Assembly: GCA_964526635.1 (NCBI GenBank)
Contig: CAZGLR010000137.1
Span: 1-8,122 of the forward strand
DNA length: 8,122 bases
Source of the DNA: CAZGLR01 sp964526635
GTDB lineage: Bacteria; Zixibacteria; MSB-5A5; GN15; JAAZOE01
Reading direction: 5' to 3'
Shown one piece after another: positions 1-6,262 of this stretch. Numbering within the stretch: the first letter of the stretch is position 1; every line of letters begins with the position of its first letter. The position numbers were made by a program, and so were the translations under genes. A model generated the notes under the pieces. The model was not told the origin of the DNA. It saw only the letters and a list, made by a program, of their open reading frames with translations, and ran no database searches.

Positions 1-666
1 TATCAGGATGATGCTATCTGCAACACCCGCGGCGATTACGATTACCGCGATTTCTATTTCAACCTGACCAATACCGATGGCGATAATATCATCGAGGCCT
101 CAGACAAAGTCCGCGCCTGGGAGACACCATATTTTCACAATGGACCGTATACCGTGTTTGTGCGGGCGTCTGATCGGGCAGGGAATACGACAGTTGATTC
201 GATGATCGTGGATGTGGCGAATTATTTCAATCTCGCCGGTACAATAAGTTGCAGCGACGGCAACCCCGATTCAACGGGAGCGATAGTTACGTTGATGCCA
301 TCAGATGCTATCGACACTACCGGAAGCGATGGCGTCTACAATACTGTGACCGGCGGCGGTTGGCAGGATATCGAAATCACCCGGACAGGGTATGTCACAG
401 TTGATACCAGTCTGATGATGAACACCGGGCGCAATCTGGATGTCATTCTCGAACCGGGGCCATATGTGGCGGGGGATGCCAATTATGGCGGCACGGTGGA
501 ACTTGGTGATGTGGTCGTGATTATAAACTATGTCTTCAAGGGCGGTGCGGTCCCGACGCCATATATCGCCGGGGATGCCAATGGCGATGGGATTGTCATG
601 ATCGGCGATGCCGTCTATCTGATCAATTATATTTTCAAGAGCGGCCCGCCTCCGGTCGAGCCGTAA
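1..666 (+). CDS. C-terminal part of a secreted multidomain protein ending in a type I dockerin (5' end outside window)
   Basis: The reading frame is open from base 1 to the TAA at 664-666, giving about 221 residues of a longer protein. A start codon inside the window is unlikely because the frame reads smoothly upstream of the GTG at 154. The first part (ending around ...ASDRAGNTTVDSMIVDV) resembles an Ig-like repeat. The middle (about bases 220-460) looks like a carboxypeptidase-regulatory or Cna-B-like beta-sandwich. Bases about 469-650 encode two dockerin repeats. The second has a canonical calcium loop (DANGDGIVMIGD) followed by a YLINYIF helix. The first (DANYGGTVELGD) has Gly where an acidic ligand is usual. 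Dockerins of this family bind cohesins or anchor exported proteins; export and surface location are inferred. The enzymatic or adhesive part must lie upstream. The gene converges on the minus-strand beta-barrel gene 29 bp away, and no clear terminator is visible in that gap. Confidence 0.85.
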   Translation, partial: YQDDAICNTRGDYDYRDFYFNLTNTDGDNIIEASDKVRAWETPYFHNGPYTVFVRASDRAGNTTVDSMIVDVANYFNLAGTISCSDGNPDSTGAIVTLMPSDAIDTTGSDGVYNTVTGGGWQDIEITRTGYVTVDTSLMMNTGRNLDVILEPGPYVAGDANYGGTVELGDVVVIINYVFKGGAVPTPYIAGDANGDGIVMIGDAVYLINYIFKSGPPPVEP

Positions 667-695
667 TTACTCGATTCATTTCTATAATCCGCTCG

Positions 696-1373
696 CTATT
701 TGAACCAGTACCCGATTGAGAAATACAGCGCTTTGTTTTTGAAGTCGTAGCCATTCCGCATTGAAGTCACGCTTTGCTCATACCGGGCTTCAAGAAAAAC
801 CCAACTCTCGTACCCGGTCCGGAATTCGATCCCGCCGCCGAAGAGGAAGCCGGCGTCGAACGTTTTGAAGATGCCGGTATCGACTTCATATTCATTGATA
901 CCATCGTTGATACGGGCGGTTTCGATGACCTTCATCGATCCGAAGCCGCCGCCATTAATAAATGGCTTTACCGTCTCAGACAACGATATCGAGTACCTGA
1001 ACAGAAGCGGAATTTCGATGTAAACCGGGCTTCGGCTGGTGGAGACGGCGATGGCGGTATCACGCGGCGGTTGGCCGGGCGGTGTGATGGTCTGAAAGAC
1101 GACCGTATCAGGGACTTCGTAGCCCTTGCCGACAATCATCAGCTCCATCTGGAAAGAAAACCCGCCAAACAACGGATAATGAGCGACACCACCCAGATGG
1201 TAATTGGTCGCCTGGTCGGTTACGGACGGATGATCGATAGCATCTGTCAGGGTTATACCAATGCGGCCGCCGACACCGAGTTTGTCGATAAAGGTATCCT
1301 GGGCCATTATTGGCATAGCCAAAAGACTCAGGCCCAGCACGAGCGCGAAAAGCAGTTGTATTTTTTTCATCAT
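696..1373 (-). CDS. Outer-membrane beta-barrel protein (PorT/OMP_b-brl_2-like)
   Basis: This 225-residue protein starts at tandem ATGs (1373 and 1370). It has a Sec signal peptide: MMKKIQ, then a hydrophobic core (LLFALVLGLSLLAM), with probable cleavage after PIMA before QD. The mature part is a run of alternating polar and aromatic beta-strands typical of small 8-10-strand barrels: GVGGRIGI near the start, YIEIPLLFRYSI in the middle, then FDAGFLFGGGIEF and FLEARYEQSVT, ending in a strand with terminal aromatics (YFSIGYWFK) as expected for BAM-dependent insertion. The length fits the PorT-like family common in Bacteroidetes and relatives. No specific substrate can be assigned. A purine-rich GGGAG lies about 14 nt upstream of the first ATG, which is somewhat far. 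The gene follows pyrE by 25 bp on the same strand, so it may be co-transcribed with acpS-pyrE, although the functional link is unclear. Confidence 0.8.
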   Translation of the reverse strand: MMKKIQLLFALVLGLSLLAMPIMAQDTFIDKLGVGGRIGITLTDAIDHPSVTDQATNYHLGGVAHYPLFGGFSFQMELMIVGKGYEVPDTVVFQTITPPGQPPRDTAIAVSTSRSPVYIEIPLLFRYSISLSETVKPFINGGGFGSMKVIETARINDGINEYEVDTGIFKTFDAGFLFGGGIEFRTGYESWVFLEARYEQSVTSMRNGYDFKNKALYFSIGYWFK

Positions 1374-1398
1374 GGTAGAGACGGTTATCTCCCTTGAT

Positions 1399-1980
1399 TT
1401 ATTCAGTCTTCATTTTACGACTGCCGCGCTGGGTGATTGGGACATTGTCCTGACACAGGGGGCAGTCTTCGGGCGCCCAGCTCACGGCGTGGACTGTCGC
1501 CAGAGCATGGAGAGGGTATTTCATTGCGGTCTCACCTCCGCTGCGATCCAGCAGGACCGCGATGCCGACGATATTGGCATCATAGGATTCACAGAGGGCA
1601 ACGACTTCATTGACTGACCGGCCGGTGGTCATGACATCATCGACAATCAAAACGCGCGTGCCGGGATCAATAGAAAAGCCGCGCTTGAAGACGCGGCCGG
1701 ATTCGCCCGGTTCGGCATAGATCGAATCGATGCCGAGTTTTTTGGCGGTTTCATAGGCGATAATGATCCCGCCGGTGGTCGGGCCGACGACGAGCTGGAC
1801 GTTATCGCACTTGAACTTGTCGGCGATCATCGTGCACATTTTTTCGACATATGGCGGCTGTCGGAGCAGGCAGAATTTTTCGTAGTATTCGGCACCATGG
1901 CGTCCGGAGGTATAGAGAAAATGGCCCTTGAGCAGGGCGCCGGAATCGAGAAACATTTGCAGGACGTCGTCGTTAGCCAT
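1399..1980 (-). CDS. pyrE: Orotate phosphoribosyltransferase
   Basis: The 193-residue product is a type I phosphoribosyltransferase. It should convert orotate and PRPP to orotidine 5'-monophosphate in de novo pyrimidine synthesis (cytosol). The PRPP-binding loop is clear at residues 111-123 (LIVDDVMTTGRSV, two acidic residues then TTG). The N-terminal GALLKGHFLYTSGRH (14-28) matches the OPRT hood and substrate segment (G.hF..SG.h), and VVGPTTGG (64-71) precedes the core helix. The C-terminal CPLC (173-176) followed by P...GSR is a tail known from Thermus/Geobacter-type PyrE, which supports OPRT over a generic PRTase. The start is the ATG at 1980, preceded by AGGAGAAGG, and overlaps the acpS stop by 8 bp, suggesting translational coupling. 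The length is normal and all key residues are present. Confidence 0.9.
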   Translation of the reverse strand: MANDDVLQMFLDSGALLKGHFLYTSGRHGAEYYEKFCLLRQPPYVEKMCTMIADKFKCDNVQLVVGPTTGGIIIAYETAKKLGIDSIYAEPGESGRVFKRGFSIDPGTRVLIVDDVMTTGRSVNEVVALCESYDANIVGIAVLLDRSGGETAMKYPLHALATVHAVSWAPEDCPLCQDNVPITQRGSRKMKTE

Positions 1981-2356
1981 CGGCCTTCTCCTTTATTACA
2001 ATCGCTACCGCGGCGGCATAGTTACGTTCATGCGATATCGACAATCGAATTGTGCAGCTATCGAGAAGGGTTTTCAGCCTCTCAGACAACTTCACGATCG
2101 GCGCGCCATGGGAATCGTGGACGATCCCGATATCAGCGGGAAAAACAGCTACCCCACCAGGGCGGCCCAGCGCTTTGATCACCGCTTCTTTACCTGCGAA
2201 TTTGCCGGAAAGAGCGGCGATTTTGTCGCGGCGGCCTTCGAGGTCACGCTGTTCGTCGTCGGTAAAGAAGCGGCGCAGGAAATGGTCGCCATAGGTGTCA
2301 TAGAGCCGTCTGATACGGGCGTTTTCAACAATATCGATACCGAGTCCATGGATCAT
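1973..2356 (-). CDS. acpS: Holo-[acyl-carrier-protein] synthase
   Basis: The 127-residue product transfers 4'-phosphopantetheine from CoA to the conserved serine of apo-ACP, activating the carrier for fatty-acid synthesis. It has the AcpS signature: GLGIDIV at residues 4-10, with the metal-binding Asp at 8; FTDDEQRDL (31-39); KFAGKEAVIKALG (52-64), with the second metal ligand Glu57; and a late LSISHE (105-110). The length is typical of the small trimeric AcpS type rather than Sfp. The ATG at 2356 gives the usual MI.G.GIDIV start. No good Shine-Dalgarno precedes it, but a perfect TATAAT lies 13 nt upstream, so a nearly leaderless transcript is possible. The 3' end overlaps pyrE by 8 bp, so the two genes are very likely in one operon. 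Confidence 0.93.
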   Translation of the reverse strand: MIHGLGIDIVENARIRRLYDTYGDHFLRRFFTDDEQRDLEGRRDKIAALSGKFAGKEAVIKALGRPGGVAVFPADIGIVHDSHGAPIVKLSERLKTLLDSCTIRLSISHERNYAAAVAIVIKEKADG

Positions 2357-2369
2357 AGTTTCTGCCGCG

Positions 2370-2375
2370 ATTATA
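2370..2375 (-). promoter_or_regulatory. Possible -10 box for acpS
   Basis: TATAAT read on the minus strand lies 13 nt before the acpS ATG, so transcription would start only about six nucleotides from the start codon. This agrees with the lack of a ribosome-binding site there. There is no recognisable -35 hexamer at 16-18 bp spacing, so the call is weak. Confidence 0.3.
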
Positions 2376-2482
2376 GATCAATTTATCAGGCCAAGTATAA
2401 TGGATTACCGGTAGTTTGAAAAGAGTTATCGAGGCCAAGAAAAGTGTTGTCAGAAGTGTTTTTTGTGCGTACTTTTAGATAC

Positions 2483-2660
2483 AGAGAGGAAGATATATTT
2501 GAAAAACCTCTAACAGTTATCTCATGAAGGTTGTCCCTTACCGGTTGCGCATACGCCGTGACCCATCCGCCATGGATGGCAGCGAAAGCTAGATACCCAG
2601 GTGACTGTAAAAACCCTTTACCGTGTACACACGGGAGATTTTTCAAATTACTTCCTCTCT
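2483..2660. mobile_element. MITE-like element with terminal inverted repeats
   Basis: The two ends are inverted copies. The left arm (2483-2510) reads AGAGAGGAAG, ATAT, ATTTGAAAAA, then CCTC. The right arm (2660-2635, read on the minus strand) reads AGAGAGGAAG, TA, ATTTGAAAAA, then TCTC. They differ only by a 2-bp indel with adjacent change and one mismatch in the last four bases. The 178-bp unit carries small internal palindromes (2563-2579 and 2621-2634) and no convincing gene. Long matched ends, small size and lack of coding capacity are what non-autonomous MITE-type elements look like. No clear target-site duplication is visible, so an alternative is a large folded RNA or a palindromic repeat of another kind. 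Confidence 0.55.
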
Positions 2661-2763
2661 ATTTTTTGTGGCTAAAATGGATTTTCGGGGCGGTATATCG
2701 TAGTCGTTGGACAATCCTGCCAGATTTCCATATATCCCATCCGGCCATCGCGAAGGCCCCGGG

Positions 2764-2786
2764 TACCCCACCAGAATGGTGGGGTA
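2764..2786 (+). repeat. 10-bp perfect hairpin followed by AAATTTTTT (terminator-like)
   Basis: TACCCCACCA and TGGTGGGGTA pair perfectly around a GAA loop and are followed on the plus strand by AAATTTTTTC. It has the shape of an intrinsic terminator, but no plus-strand gene lies upstream for about 2 kb, and on the minus strand no T-run follows the stem. It more probably belongs to the repeat cluster that fills this region. Confidence 0.5.
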
Positions 2787-2864
2787 AAATTTTTTCAAAA
2801 TCTTAGTCATCTGCTTTCCAGAATTCAAGGCTATATGCTAACTCAACCGGTCGGGCGAAAAACT

Positions 2865-2935
2865 CACCCTGCGGGTGTATTACTATTCAAAGTAAACAGG
2901 CAAGTCTGGCTTGCCCCACAGCAAGCTGTGGGGCA
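2865..2935. repeat. Cluster of three GC-rich hairpins
   Basis: Three inverted repeats lie close together: CACCC/GGGTG around TGC (2865-2877), GGCAAG/CTTGCC around TCTGG (2899-2915), and an 11-bp stem TGCCCCACAGC/GCTGTGGGGCA around AA (2912-2935). The last two overlap by four bases, so they are mutually exclusive folds. The sequence after the third hairpin (GGGGCACCC) resembles the opening of the two palindromic elements further right, suggesting a related or degraded copy. Confidence 0.55.
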
Positions 2936-2951
2936 CCCATATTCTGGATAT

Positions 2952-3011
2952 GTTGTGGCGCACCCCCAATCTTAATTGGCCTTTGCGGCGGCTTTGACCC
3001 GCCGTTACAAC
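2952..3011. repeat. Palindromic repeat element A (variable-hairpin module pair)
   Basis: This element begins GTTGTGGCGCACCCC (2952-2966), identical to the start of element B at 3046, and ends GTTACAAC (3004-3011), a near-inverted copy of its first eight bases (6 of 8). Inside are two hairpins: CCAAT/ATTGG around CTTA (2966-2979) and CGGCGG/CCGCCG around seven bases (2986-3004). No coding potential is seen. It has the form of a REP/BIME-like intergenic repeat. Confidence 0.6.
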
Positions 3012-3045
3012 AAAAGGAGTTATTTTTTTGTAAGCTATCAATTAC

Positions 3046-3125
3046 GTTGTGGCGCACCCCTTCAGGGGTGCGGGAAAACCTGAGTAGCTGTCGACTGGCC
3101 GACCCCTGAAGGGGTCGGCCACAAC
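3046..3125. repeat. Palindromic repeat element B: 28-bp inverted arms, each itself a hairpin
   Basis: The left arm (3046-3073) and the reverse complement of the right arm (3098-3125) both read GTTGTGGC, two bases, ACCCCTTCAGGGGT, two bases, then a G-rich end. Each arm folds on itself (stems 3053-3060/3065-3072 and 3096-3106/3111-3121). The arms differ where GC flanking the core on both sides in the left copy is CG on both sides in the right copy, so pairing is kept. A 24-bp spacer separates the arms. This nested design resembles REP/BIME elements and could form a cruciform or a two-hairpin RNA. Confidence 0.75.
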
Positions 3126-3150
3126 AATTAATCAGGTATTTGTCTTCGAC

Positions 3151-3249
3151 TAATCCGGATGGAATGATCCAAATGAAACTATCCAGATGAAATAATCCGG
3201 AGGAAACTACCAGAGCGATAACTTTCCAGATGAAATAATCCGGATAAAA
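3151..3249. repeat. Degenerate tandem repeat, 13-15-bp units with a ~43-bp higher-order period
   Basis: At least seven units resemble TAATCCGGATGAAAC, starting at 3151, 3165, 3180, 3193, 3208, 3223 and 3236. A 20-base word (TCCAGATGAAATAATCCGGA) is exactly repeated at 3182-3201 and 3225-3244, giving a 43-bp super-period of three units. Similar words (TTGGATAAA, GTCGGATAG) continue in decayed form to about 3271, next to the stop codon of the downstream minus-strand gene. It is non-coding as far as can be seen. Confidence 0.75.
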
Positions 3250-3275
3250 AATTGGATAAAGTTGTCGGATAGAAC

Positions 3276-3902
3276 CTACTCCGCCTTGAGGATGGCCGAG
3301 ATCTTCTGGGCGAGTTCGTTGTACTTTGTTTGCGGCTTGATCAATATCAGGTAAAATTCGATGCCGGTTGAGGCCAGCAAAATACGCTGCGGTTCGATCT
3401 CATAGATGCCGATCTCGCGCTGCTCAAAGGCGCCCGGGAGGCTGGTGAAGACGTTGAGCATCTCGGGCAATTCCTTGAGGACGTGCTTGAATTGCTTACG
3501 GAAGTCGCCACGGACCGTTTTTTCGCCGACAATTTTGCCATCGGGTGTGACGAGATACACGCGTTCGACTTCAGGGAGTTGCTTAATGCGGTCGGAGCGA
3601 AGGTTGCCGGCCATCTTCTGCGGCGTGTCCTCAGGCCGTGAGGGGATACCCTGCTCTTTGATGATCTTGGTGATTTCGCGATGCTGGGATTTGATGAAAT
3701 CCTCGACCCGATGCATCTGTTCGATACTGGAAATTTCTATGTTGAGAGCCTTTTCCACTTTGTGGATGATTCGGCCGGAGAGGGAAATCGACGTGGTAAT
3801 ACGCGGATGCGGTGAACGGGCGTATTCAGTCTGGAGTTGATACTGTTTGTCGCGATACGCGGCCATGGAGGTGCGACCGGCCGGGATGTACTGCTGACTC
3901 AT
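3276..3902 (-). CDS. Hypothetical protein with a possible roadblock/LC7-like C-terminal domain
   Basis: This 208-residue protein starts at the ATG at 3902, with GAGG seven bases upstream. It has no signal peptide or membrane segment, so it is probably cytosolic. Residues 1-40 are polar and probably disordered. Residues 40-85 are predicted helical and charged (KVEKALNIEISSIEQMHRVEDFIKS). From about residue 108 the pattern is LPEVERVYLVTPDGKIVGEK, then a long helix (RKQFKHVLKELPEMLNVF), then strands REIGIYEIEPQRILLAS and IEFYLILIKP, then a final helix. This beta-helix-beta-beta-helix order and the VTPDGKIV hairpin resemble roadblock/LC7 (MglB-like) modules, which regulate small GTPases. That assignment is a fold-level guess. 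The gene lies 68 bp downstream of nrdJ on the same strand, with a strong hairpin in the gap, so co-transcription is possible but may be attenuated. Confidence 0.7.
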   Translation of the reverse strand: MSQQYIPAGRTSMAAYRDKQYQLQTEYARSPHPRITTSISLSGRIIHKVEKALNIEISSIEQMHRVEDFIKSQHREITKIIKEQGIPSRPEDTPQKMAGNLRSDRIKQLPEVERVYLVTPDGKIVGEKTVRGDFRKQFKHVLKELPEMLNVFTSLPGAFEQREIGIYEIEPQRILLASTGIEFYLILIKPQTKYNELAQKISAILKAE

Positions 3903-3921
3903 CCCATTCCCTCATTTTACT

Positions 3922-3960
3922 TTCTGTTTCGAACCGGGATATTCCCGGCTCGAAACAGAA
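3922..3960 (-). other. Strong 17-bp intercistronic hairpin between nrdJ and the downstream gene
   Basis: TTCTGTTTCGA (3922-3932) pairs perfectly with TCGAAACAGAA (3950-3960). After one mismatch, CCGGGA (3934-3939) pairs with TCCCGG (3943-3948) around a TAT loop. It lies just after the nrdJ stop. On the minus strand it is followed by AGTAAAATGAGGG rather than a T-run, so it is not a canonical intrinsic terminator. A 3'-end stabiliser or processing site, or a partial terminator, are the likely roles. Confidence 0.7.
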
Positions 3961-3970
3961 CCGTCTCAGG

Positions 3971-6262
3971 TCAACACTTGGAATATCCACAACTGCGACA
4001 AATAATGCAACCGGATTCGTGTTCAACTTTGGTGCCGCAGTCGGGGCAGTGTTCCATGAGAATATCATGGCCGCCGGTCAGAGTTTCGCCATTGCCGAAG
4101 TACTTGTGCAAGACGATGGCGATAGCATCGGGAATCGACGAAATCAATCCGCCGCTGCCGAAAACGGGTGAGGAACCGCCGATGCCCTTGATCTGATCGA
4201 TAATGTTCTTCACCGGAATCCCCGAACGCAGGCCCAGCGAAATCAGTCGACAAATTGCCTCGGTATCGGCCAGGGTCGAATACCCGGATTTGCCAATCTG
4301 GGCAAAGACCTCAAAGGGCTTATCATCGAGCATATTGATCGTGACATAAAGGTTGCCATAGCCGGTCTTGATTTTGGTGGTGATACCGCGCAGTTCTTCC
4401 GGGCGATCCTGGACGACTTTCGGCTTTTTGGCATTTGTTATTTCGAGCTTTTCGTTTTCGATCTTACCGTGCGAAAGCGTTTTCCCGGTCGAGAGTACCT
4501 GGTCGGCCCGGCAGCCGTCGCGATAGACAGTTATCCCCTTGCAGTCCTGTTTGAAAGCACTCATGTAGGCGTCGCGGACATCATCGACAGTGGCGTCGTA
4601 GGGCATATTGATTGTCTTGGAGACAGCATTGTCGGTATGTTTTTGCCACACCGCCTGCATGCGGACATGATCAGCCGCAGCGACATCATGGGAGGTTCGG
4701 AAAATCTCGCGGATATTGGCGGGGATTTCTTCGAAGTCGGAAATACTGCCGGCATCGGCGATGCGTTCCATGAGCTGCTTGGAATAGAAGCCGCGATCTT
4801 TGGCGATTTGTTCGAAGATCGGGTGGACTTCGATCAGTTTGGTGTTGTCCATAACGTTGCGGACATAGCTGACCGCGAAGATCGGTTCGATGCCCGATGA
4901 CGTTCCAGATATGATAGAGATCGTACCCGTCGGGGCGATTGTGGTGACGGTGGAGTTGCGCATTTCCGGCCCGGTACCGTTCTGGTAAAACGATGATTTC
5001 TCCCAAAGCGGGAAATGGCCTCTGATTTTGGCCAGCTCGCGGGATTTGCGATGACCAACCTCACGGATACGGGCCATGATTTTATCAGCCAGAGCAAAGG
5101 CCTGATCGGAATCATAGCGGATTCCGAGGGTGATCAGCATATCGGCCCAGCCCATGACGCCGAGACCGATTTTACGGTTTGACTTGGTGTTAGCATCGAT
5201 TTCCGGCAAGGGATAACGGTTGGCCTCGATAACATTATCGAGAAAATGCACAGCTTTTTCGACAGTCTCGTCGAGCAGGTCCCAGTCGATTTCATAGCGA
5301 TAGAGCGAACGGGAATTATCCGTATCAACCACCGCACGGACCATGCGGCTGAGATTAATCGAACCGAGATTGCAGCTTTCGTACGGCAAAAGCGGCTGCT
5401 CCCCGCAGGGATTGGTTGATTCATACAGGCCGACTTTAGAGACAGGGTTGCTGTCGTTCATACGATCGATAAACATCACCCCCGGTTCGCCCGTGGCGTG
5501 GGCGTGTTCGATAATCTGGTGGAGGACTTCGCGGGCATTCAGGGTGATGACTTTGCCATCGCGGACACAAGGCTGCTCGGTACGCGGATCGATAAGGGCA
5601 TAGTCACGCCCCTCCTCGGCAGCCTGCATGAATTCATCGGTGATGGCGACCGAAATGTTGAAATTGGTCAATTCCTTGAGATCATCCTTGCAGGTGATGA
5701 ATTCGATAATATCGGGATGATCGACCCGCAGGATGCCCATGTTGGCGCCGCGGCGGGTACCGCCCTGTTTGACGGCCTCGGTGGCGGCGTTGATGACTTT
5801 CATGAACGATATGGGACCGGAGGCAACCCCGGAGGTGGACGCAACAACCGAATTACGCGGGCGGAGTCGCGAGAACGCGAATCCGGTACCGCCGCCGGAC
5901 TTGTGAATGAGCGCAGTATTTTTAACCGTGGTGAAAATCGATTCCATGCTGTCGTCGATCGGCAGTACAAAGCAGGCCGACAACTGGCCGAGGGGCCGCC
6001 CGGCATTCATCAGTGTGGGGGAATTGGGCATAAACCGGAGACCTGACATCATGTCGTAAAACATGTCTTCGGTTTCCCTGACACCCTCGGGCGTCGCCCC
6101 GAAAATCTGATCGGGAGCGGCGATAGTTCGGGCTACCCGCCGGAAGAGACCCTCCGGGGTCTCGATGACTTTCCCTTTGCCGTCCTTGGTGAGATACCGT
6201 CGTTCGAGCACTTTGATAGCGTTGTCGGTCAATACCGGTTGTTGTGTCGTTTTTTCGTCCAT
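3971..6262 (-). CDS. nrdJ: Adenosylcobalamin-dependent (class II) ribonucleoside-diphosphate reductase
   Basis: This 763-residue enzyme reduces ribonucleotides to deoxyribonucleotides using a radical generated from adenosylcobalamin, without needing oxygen or an NrdB subunit. The RNR barrel signatures are present: FMPNSPTLMNAG (77-88); QLSACFVLP with redox Cys97; NPCGE (284-288) with radical-site Cys286 between Asn284 and Glu288; SCNLGSINL with the second redox Cys297; and PTGTIS (444-449) in the phosphate-binding region. A TSCPD domain follows (about 625-722). The tail is cysteine-rich (Cys739, 742, 752, 755, 758, 763), consistent with metal binding and with redox shuttling to the active site. 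The chain starts directly at the RNR N domain, with no ATP-cone activity-control domain. GGAGGGG precedes the ATG at 6262. Two NrdR boxes lie about 370-420 bp upstream. No intein is present. Confidence 0.95.
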   Translation of the reverse strand: MDEKTTQQPVLTDNAIKVLERRYLTKDGKGKVIETPEGLFRRVARTIAAPDQIFGATPEGVRETEDMFYDMMSGLRFMPNSPTLMNAGRPLGQLSACFVLPIDDSMESIFTTVKNTALIHKSGGGTGFAFSRLRPRNSVVASTSGVASGPISFMKVINAATEAVKQGGTRRGANMGILRVDHPDIIEFITCKDDLKELTNFNISVAITDEFMQAAEEGRDYALIDPRTEQPCVRDGKVITLNAREVLHQIIEHAHATGEPGVMFIDRMNDSNPVSKVGLYESTNPCGEQPLLPYESCNLGSINLSRMVRAVVDTDNSRSLYRYEIDWDLLDETVEKAVHFLDNVIEANRYPLPEIDANTKSNRKIGLGVMGWADMLITLGIRYDSDQAFALADKIMARIREVGHRKSRELAKIRGHFPLWEKSSFYQNGTGPEMRNSTVTTIAPTGTISIISGTSSGIEPIFAVSYVRNVMDNTKLIEVHPIFEQIAKDRGFYSKQLMERIADAGSISDFEEIPANIREIFRTSHDVAAADHVRMQAVWQKHTDNAVSKTINMPYDATVDDVRDAYMSAFKQDCKGITVYRDGCRADQVLSTGKTLSHGKIENEKLEITNAKKPKVVQDRPEELRGITTKIKTGYGNLYVTINMLDDKPFEVFAQIGKSGYSTLADTEAICRLISLGLRSGIPVKNIIDQIKGIGGSSPVFGSGGLISSIPDAIAIVLHKYFGNGETLTGGHDILMEHCPDCGTKVEHESGCIICRSCGYSKC

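Noticed and set aside
774..1397. 207-codon open frame on the plus strand opposite the beta-barrel gene
   Set aside because: The minus-strand frame has a signal peptide, beta-barrel strands and an aromatic end. The plus-strand frame has low-complexity, charged sequence with no recognisable domain, and is a shadow.
2764..2795. Functional plus-strand intrinsic terminator
   Set aside because: No plus-strand gene lies upstream within about 2 kb, and the only nearby genes run on the other strand; kept only as a hairpin repeat.
2386..2828. Two small minus-strand open frames (2828-2643 and 2646-2386) overlapping by 4 bp
   Set aside because: The second starts with TTG inside the right arm of the MITE-like element and runs through the repeat. 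The first runs through a hairpin repeat. Neither shows a domain or a ribosome site, so they are treated as repeat translations.
3151..3249. CRISPR array
   Set aside because: The units are 13-15 bp, degenerate and without unique spacers, and no cas gene is near.
5498..6046. 182-codon open frame on the plus strand opposite nrdJ
   Set aside because: It lies wholly within the highly conserved nrdJ catalytic region and reads as the mirror of its codons (Gly/Asp/Ile-rich). There is no independent support.
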